A DNA stretch of 18,904 nucleotides from an uncultured Bacteroidales bacterium (GTDB lineage Bacteria; Bacteroidota; Bacteroidia; Bacteroidales; Paludibacteraceae), in the NCBI GenBank assembly GCA_937915765.1, contig CALGHE010000048.1:1-18904 (forward strand), written 5' to 3'. Both the position numbers and the translations under genes were made by a program. Under the pieces are notes generated by a model, which saw only the letters and a program-made list of their open reading frames with translations, was not told the DNA's origin and did no database searches. Positions 15,149 to 18,904 of this stretch are shown here, in pieces. Position 1 is the stretch's first letter; every line of letters begins with the position of its first letter.

Positions 15149-16132
15149 TTAATTGTCAGTCTCTTCGCCGCTTAGATAGTCGCAAATCTCTTTTCTGTTG
15201 TCCGCCAATAAAGTCAGAATGACAAATAAGATAAAAGTGACAGCGAAAATTTTCAAGAACGTGCAAGCGAATGTGTTTATAGGCTTTTTCGTCGGCATGA
15301 ACGGAGACATCACAGCTACGACGTTGTCGCCTGAAGCAACAGCCTCGTTCAAGTTTTCCTTCTCCTGAAACAGTTTCATCTTGTCGTCGTAATATAGCTC
15401 TCTCTTGCCAATCTGCAAGTTCATCTTTTTGTCTCTGTCCAGCACGAATGTTTGGGACGCGTTTTCGAAGAAATCCTTCTTCTGCAGGCTGTCGATTGCG
15501 TTAAAGTCGTGTTCCAGCATCTTTACTTTGTCCAGCGTGATTTTAGAGCGGTACTTTGCCATCGGAACAAGATACTCGTGACTGTTGAAGTAATTTACGA
15601 TTGCGTTTTGCAGATCTGCAAACTTCTCTCTGTCCCTCATTCCTGCAAGAATCACGATTCTGTCTTGCATTCTCACGTTGATAGTGTCTCCGTCGTCGTA
15701 CTCTTCATCATAGTCAATGAGGTCTATGATAGAGTCGTTGTTTTTGTCTATGAAGAATCTGGTTTCGAGGAATTTCATTTTGGAAGCGGTCGCAGAGTCC
15801 AGGCCAAGAACCTTGCCGAGCCCTTCGTGGTCGTTGTCTTCGAGAAAGTCGTTCATGTCTTCGATGTATTTTTCGAACATGAAGGCAGTTCCGCCGTTGA
15901 TGCACAAGGACAAATTTGCCTTGTAAACACGTTTGTCTCCGCTTGTGAAATAAATAGCGGCGGCGATAGACACAACCAACGTCAAAAGAAACAGAATCTT
16001 GTGTCTGTAAGACTGTTTCAGCATGCAGCCGAGCGCAGCGATGAACTTTTTAAACAAACCTCCAATAAAAATTCCTATCTTTTCAAGTGCACGAAATAAA
16101 TCTATTTCTTCCTGTTCTTGTTCTTTTCCCAT
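15149..16132 (-). CDS. Wzz-like chain-length determinant / polysaccharide co-polymerase-type membrane protein
   Basis: A 327-residue inner-membrane protein with the Wzz layout: an amphipathic N-terminal helix (12-38), transmembrane segment 1 at about 45-63, a large periplasmic domain (64-285) with helices and coiled-coil character, and transmembrane segment 2 at about 286-308, then a short cytoplasmic tail. The periplasmic part is acidic (YDEEYDDGDT). SPFMPTKKP just before segment 2 resembles the proline-containing stretch found there in polysaccharide co-polymerases. It lacks a tyrosine-kinase domain. The likely role is to set O-antigen or capsule chain length. No Wzy or Wzx is adjacent. ATG at 16132 is preferred over in-frame TTG at 16147. 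Confidence 0.8.
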   Translation of the reverse strand: MGKEQEQEEIDLFRALEKIGIFIGGLFKKFIAALGCMLKQSYRHKILFLLTLVVSIAAAIYFTSGDKRVYKANLSLCINGGTAFMFEKYIEDMNDFLEDNDHEGLGKVLGLDSATASKMKFLETRFFIDKNNDSIIDLIDYDEEYDDGDTINVRMQDRIVILAGMRDREKFADLQNAIVNYFNSHEYLVPMAKYRSKITLDKVKMLEHDFNAIDSLQKKDFFENASQTFVLDRDKKMNLQIGKRELYYDDKMKLFQEKENLNEAVASGDNVVAVMSPFMPTKKPINTFACTFLKIFAVTFILFVILTLLADNRKEICDYLSGEETDN

Positions 16133-16163
16133 TGTTAATCGACTCAATCATTAATACTCTTGG

Positions 16164-16171
16164 CAAAAATA
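16164..16171 (-). promoter_or_regulatory. -7 box for the Wzz-like gene
   Basis: The minus strand reads TATTTTTG, a perfect TAnnTTTG, 31 bases before the ATG. A TTTG at 16187-16190 is 15 bases away, which is short for a -33 element. An ATTG at 16194-16197 is 22 bases away. Confidence 0.5.
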
Positions 16172-16273
16172 GTAAATTTTGTCTAACAAATGGCAATTAA
16201 TTTGAAAAAATAGTCAGATGTTCTGTCTAAAAATAAAAATTGACTTGATTTTGAGAATCTCGAGTTGGAAATG

Positions 16274-16897
16274 TCACTGCGAATTGTCGGTTTTTACAGT
16301 TTTTGCGGTTCTTGCCGGGCGAGACACTTTGCTCTTGTTTTGCGCTACAAAGTCAGTCCAGCTGTTGAATTTCTTTTCCTGAACAGTGTTTCTGCTCTGG
16401 AAGAAGTGACAGATGGCGGCAGCCACGCCGTCGGTCGCGTCAAAGAATGTTGACATCTCCTCTTTTTGCACTTTGAGCAATTTGCGCACCATCTCGGCAA
16501 TCTGCTCTTTTGAAGCCATTCCGTTGCCGGTGAGCGACATCTTAATTTTCAGCGGGGCGTACTCGTGAATAGAGAGGTTTCTGTATGCCGCAGCCGCGAT
16601 CGCCACGCCCTGCGCGCGTCCAAGCTTAAGCATTGACTGCACGTTCTTTCCGAAGAATTGAGACTCGATGGCAAGCTCTTCCGGCTTGTACTCGTCTATC
16701 AGAGAAAGGGTGCGTGTGAAAATCTTCTGCAGCTTAATGTAAGGGTCTGCGTATTTCCGCAGGTCAAGCACGCCCATCACCACGAGGCTCGGCTTGTTCT
16801 TCTCAACCCTTATCACTCCGTAGCCCATCAGGTTCGTTCCCGGGTCTATTCCGAGTATGGTGCGGACGCAGTTTTTTTTCTCTTCTCCCTCTCTCAT
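16274..16897 (-). CDS. ruvC: Crossover junction endodeoxyribonuclease RuvC
   Basis: A 207-residue Holliday-junction resolvase, which cuts four-way junctions symmetrically after RuvAB branch migration. RNase H-like motifs are all present: ILGIDPGTNLMGYGVI (14-29) with the first catalytic Asp, LAIESQFFGKN with the catalytic Glu, LKLGRAQGVAIAAA, and FDATDGVAAAICHF with the last two acidic residues. The C-terminal 35 or so residues are a basic extension beyond the E. coli length, as often seen in Bacteroidota. The ATG is required because no other start lies before the first motif. A purine-rich ribosome-binding site (AGGGGAAAG on the minus strand) precedes it. An 8-A run lies at codons 6-9. It follows the DUF4286 gene by 19 bases. 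Confidence 0.97.
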   Translation of the reverse strand: MREGEEKKNCVRTILGIDPGTNLMGYGVIRVEKNKPSLVVMGVLDLRKYADPYIKLQKIFTRTLSLIDEYKPEELAIESQFFGKNVQSMLKLGRAQGVAIAAAAYRNLSIHEYAPLKIKMSLTGNGMASKEQIAEMVRKLLKVQKEEMSTFFDATDGVAAAICHFFQSRNTVQEKKFNSWTDFVAQNKSKVSRPARTAKTVKTDNSQ

Positions 16898-16916
16898 TCT
16901 TTCCCCTTGTCGCAGT

Positions 16917-17219
16917 TTAACTTATTTCGTCAAGCAGAGTGGTGAAATACAGGACTGATTCTCCGAAAACCTGGCGCATGGAGGTCTCCAGCATCTCGTT
17001 GTACATCTCTTCGCATTTTTTCAGGTCCGAACCGTCCGGAACAGAGAACTGAAGCGAATATGTGATGCCGTCCTTTTCTTCTACAAGCACTTTGTAAAAT
17101 CTTGGATTAGAGAACGTTCCGGTGTTTGTCATCGTTGGGATAAAGACGCTCGCAAGTCGTTCAATCCACTTGTCGTGAATCTCTTCTGACACTAAATATG
17201 TTGTGTTGAAAACTATCAT
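16917..17219 (-). CDS. DUF4286 family protein
   Basis: A 100-residue protein that begins MIVFNTTYLVSEEIHDKWIE, the characteristic start of DUF4286 (PF14114), a small ferredoxin-like alpha/beta family found mostly in Bacteroidota and of unknown function. The frame continues to a TTG at 17237, but the ATG at 17219 is chosen because it matches the family N-terminus and lies 15 bases past a perfect -7 box. It leads a unit with ruvC. Adjacency of these two genes may be conserved in the phylum, which I recall but cannot test here. Confidence 0.9.
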   Translation of the reverse strand: MIVFNTTYLVSEEIHDKWIERLASVFIPTMTNTGTFSNPRFYKVLVEEKDGITYSLQFSVPDGSDLKKCEEMYNEMLETSMRQVFGESVLYFTTLLDEIS

Positions 17220-17234
17220 TTCTAATCTTTTCTG

Positions 17235-17242
17235 CAAAATTA
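17235..17242 (-). promoter_or_regulatory. -7 box for the DUF4286-ruvC unit
   Basis: The minus strand reads TAATTTTG, a perfect TAnnTTTG, ending 15 bases before the DUF4286 ATG. The divergent plus-strand -7 box lies 24 bases away at 17267, so the two promoters share a short region. No -33 element is found at the standard distance. Confidence 0.55.
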
Positions 17243-17266
17243 GTGAATTTGTTCAAACTCGTTTCT

Positions 17267-17274
17267 TATTTTTG
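17267..17274 (+). promoter_or_regulatory. -7 box for the kinase-RapZ_C gene
   Basis: TAttTTTG is a perfect match 26 bases before the ATG at 17301. The nearest TTTG (17248-17251) is 15 bases upstream, closer than the usual 19-20. Confidence 0.55.
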
Positions 17275-17300
17275 CGTAAAATTTGTAAAAATATAGCGAT

Positions 17301-18725
17301 ATGGAGAAATTAGCGCGTTTATTTGAAGATTATACAGGCGGGTCGTCGCCGCAAGTGCAGCTGCTCAAAGGCGAAGGTTCCAACAGAAAATATTACAGGC
17401 TCTCTGCCGGCGATTTTTCGTGCGTTGGTGTGGTGGGCGAGAGTGGCAAGGAGAATCACTCGTTCGTCTCTTTGTCGAAACATTTTGAGAGTAGGGGGAT
17501 TCCGGTGCCGAAAATCTTGTGCGTATCTGCTGATGAAATGCGCTATCTTCAGACGGATTTGGGCGATACGTCGCTCTTCCAGCTGGTGAGTCAAGGCGTA
17601 AGGAGCGGGTCGTTTTCTGCCGATGAAAAGGCGGTTTTGAGAGATGCGATAAGGGTTTTGCCTATGTTGCAGATCGAGGGAGCCAAGGGACTGGACTTTT
17701 CGGTGTGCTATCCGCTGGAGGCGTTCGACCGGCGTTCTGTGATGTGGGATTTGAACTATTTCAAATATTGCTTTCTGAAGCAGTCTGGCGTGGACTTTTT
17801 TGAGCCTTCTTTGGAAGATGATTTTGAACGTTTTGCAGATATGCTTCTTGCTGTGCCGATGGTTGCTTTTCATCATCGTGATTTTCAGTCGCGCAATGTG
17901 ATGATTGCTGACGGGAAACCGTATGTGATTGATTTTCAGGGAGGACGACGAGGACCGTGTGCGTATGATGTCGCTTCTTTTGTATGGCAGGCAAAGGCTA
18001 ATTTCCCAGATGACTTGCGCGAAGAGCTTGTCTCTTGCTATATGGACGAATTGGCGAAGTTCATGGATTTTGACAGAGCGGAGTTTAGGCGTCAGCTCGA
18101 CTTGTATGTGCTTTTCCGCACGCTTCAGGTTCTTGGCGCGTATGGATTCAGAGGACTTTATGAGCGTAAGCAGCATTTTTTGGAGAGTATACCTTTTGCG
18201 ATTAAAAATTTGAAAGATATATTGAAGAAGGGCGATTATGGCGTGCCGTACCTTTGTGATGTGCTTGGACGTATGTGCTCTTTGCCTAAGTTTGAGAAGT
18301 CGGCAGATGGTCTTGACCGCTCTAAACTCACGGTCAGGGTTTTCAGCTTTTCTTATAAAAAGGGTATTCCGGAAGATGAGTCTGGCAATGGCGGAGGTTA
18401 TGTGTTTGACTGCCGTGCGGTTCATAATCCGGGACGTTATGACGAGTACAAGGCTTTGACGGGTTTGCAGAAGCCTGTGATTGACTTTTTGGAGCGAGAC
18501 GGCGAAATCTTGCGCTTTCTGGACGAGGTTTATTCTTTGGCTGACGCTCATGTGGAGAGATATATTGAACGAGGATTTGCTAACTTGATGTTCTCCTTCG
18601 GATGTACAGGCGGTCAGCACCGTTCTGTCTATTCGGCACAGCATCTTGCAGAGCATATAGCGAAGAAGTTTGGAGTCAGGGTAGAGCTGGAGCACAGGGA
18701 GCAAAACATCAGACAGACACTGTAG
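17301..18725 (+). CDS. APH-like sugar kinase fused to RapZ C-terminal domain
   Basis: A 474-residue two-domain protein. Residues 1 to about 325 are an aminoglycoside-phosphotransferase-like kinase of the COG3178 type, the group that includes the N-acetylmuramate/GlcNAc kinase AmgK. A glycine-rich loop is at 24-34 (GEGSNRKYYRL), the catalytic loop HRDFQSRNV at 192-200 (Asp194), and the metal-binding DFQ at 211-213. Residues about 343-465 match the RapZ C-terminal domain: VFSFSYKKGIPEDE, YVFDCRAVHNPG, LTGLQKPVIDFLE and GCTGGQHRSVY (434-444). In E. coli RapZ this domain binds GlcN6P and the sRNA GlmZ. The RapZ P-loop NTPase domain is absent and the kinase stands in its place. An amino-sugar kinase with a sensory or regulatory tail, in wall-sugar recycling or GlmS control, is inferred. 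Confidence 0.92.
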   Translation: MEKLARLFEDYTGGSSPQVQLLKGEGSNRKYYRLSAGDFSCVGVVGESGKENHSFVSLSKHFESRGIPVPKILCVSADEMRYLQTDLGDTSLFQLVSQGVRSGSFSADEKAVLRDAIRVLPMLQIEGAKGLDFSVCYPLEAFDRRSVMWDLNYFKYCFLKQSGVDFFEPSLEDDFERFADMLLAVPMVAFHHRDFQSRNVMIADGKPYVIDFQGGRRGPCAYDVASFVWQAKANFPDDLREELVSCYMDELAKFMDFDRAEFRRQLDLYVLFRTLQVLGAYGFRGLYERKQHFLESIPFAIKNLKDILKKGDYGVPYLCDVLGRMCSLPKFEKSADGLDRSKLTVRVFSFSYKKGIPEDESGNGGGYVFDCRAVHNPGRYDEYKALTGLQKPVIDFLERDGEILRFLDEVYSLADAHVERYIERGFANLMFSFGCTGGQHRSVYSAQHLAEHIAKKFGVRVELEHREQNIRQTL

Positions 18726-18737
18726 AAGAGACGTAGT

Positions 18738-18774
18738 GTGCCTTGCAATTTGCAGTTAACAATTTGCAAGGCAC
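18738..18774. repeat. Inverted repeat past the kinase-RapZ_C gene
   Basis: GTGCCTTGCAA (18738-18748) and TTGCAAGGCAC (18764-18774) are perfect complements, with a further 3-bp pairing inside (18750-18752 with 18760-18762). No T tract follows directly, so it is not a textbook terminator, although T-rich sequence occurs at 18800-18805. The GCAATTTGC / AACAATTTGC content resembles short dispersed intergenic repeats common in Bacteroidota. Confidence 0.55.
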
Positions 18775-18815
18775 AATTGGAAGCCTCCGCTAATTGTAAA
18801 TTTTTCTCCGCACCC

Positions 18816-18846
18816 TTGTGCAATAATTGTATCTGTTGTATATTTG
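18816..18846 (+). promoter_or_regulatory. Bacteroidota-type promoter at right edge
   Basis: The -33-like TTG (18816-18818), a 20-base spacer and a perfect TAtaTTTG (18839-18846) precede the next gene, which is mostly outside the window. Confidence 0.65.
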
Positions 18847-18882
18847 CACCGTATGTTTACGTTTTTAAAATGATTTATAACT

Positions 18883-18904
18883 ATGACAAAGTATGTTAAT
18901 CTGA
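18883..18904 (+). CDS. Possible start of next gene (truncated)
   Basis: An ATG at 18883 opens a frame (MTKYVNL) that runs off the window, 36 bases past a strong promoter. Two earlier ATGs (18853 and 18870) give only 6- and 9-codon frames. Seven codons are too few to identify a product. Confidence 0.4.

Noticed and set aside
15452..16099. Plus-strand frame opposite the Wzz-like gene
   Set aside because: Shadow of a membrane protein gene; Val/Phe-rich translation without recognisable features.
17319..18704. Long antisense frame of 461 codons on the minus strand
   Set aside because: It lies entirely opposite the kinase-RapZ_C gene, its translation is His-, Arg- and Leu-rich without domains, and the plus strand has clear family motifs throughout.
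1..18904. CRISPR arrays, tRNA, rRNA, insertion sequences, prophage genes
   Set aside because: Reading both strands by eye I found no regularly spaced repeats, cloverleaf-like sequence, rRNA signature, transposase or phage protein motifs.

Overview
The window looks like chromosomal DNA of a Bacteroidota species, most likely order Bacteroidales. The evidence is a set of promoters of the Bacteroidota type (TTTG, 19-20 bases, TAnnTTTG), a type IX secretion (T9SS) C-terminal sorting domain, a DUF4286 protein, an M49 dipeptidyl-peptidase III lipoprotein, a proline-rich TonB, and an aminoglycoside-phosphotransferase-like kinase fused to a RapZ C-terminal domain. I see no rRNA, tRNA, CRISPR array, transposase or phage gene.

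Layout, left to right. Bases 1-6941 are all on the plus strand. They hold the 3' part of a family 2 glycosyltransferase, overlapped by a secreted DUF3108 protein; an unrecognised secreted protein followed 1 base later by the DPP III lipoprotein; tonB with its own promoter and terminator; a YugP-like membrane zinc peptidase; and an unrecognised cytoplasmic protein. A bidirectional terminator at about 7001-7038 separates these from the minus-strand genes. Bases 7141-17219 are all on the minus strand. Read 5' to 3' on that strand they are: DUF4286, ruvC, a Wzz-like membrane protein, a LOG-family enzyme, a sacsin-type GHKL ATPase, a small T9SS-sorted protein overlapping a large beta-helix carbohydrate-binding protein, a gene-free stretch of about 400 bases, then a Nif3-like protein and a zinc-ribbon coiled-coil protein. 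From 17219/17301 a divergent promoter region starts the plus-strand kinase-RapZ_C fusion. A strong promoter and a possible next gene start lie at the right edge.

Tight units by spacing are: DUF4286-ruvC (19 bases); LOG-sacsin ATPase (12 bases); T9SS protein-beta-helix protein (4-base ATGA overlap); Nif3-zinc ribbon (3 bases); unknown secreted protein-DPP III (1 base); glycosyltransferase-DUF3108 (8-base overlap).

Most of the window is ordinary core and envelope gene content. The parts most worth a second look are the kinase-RapZ_C fusion (a candidate link between amino-sugar phosphorylation and GlcN6P sensing), the LOG-sacsin ATPase pair, and the translationally coupled pair in which a short protein carries the T9SS sorting domain and the large beta-helix partner carries none. 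I cannot demonstrate a new system from the sequence alone.
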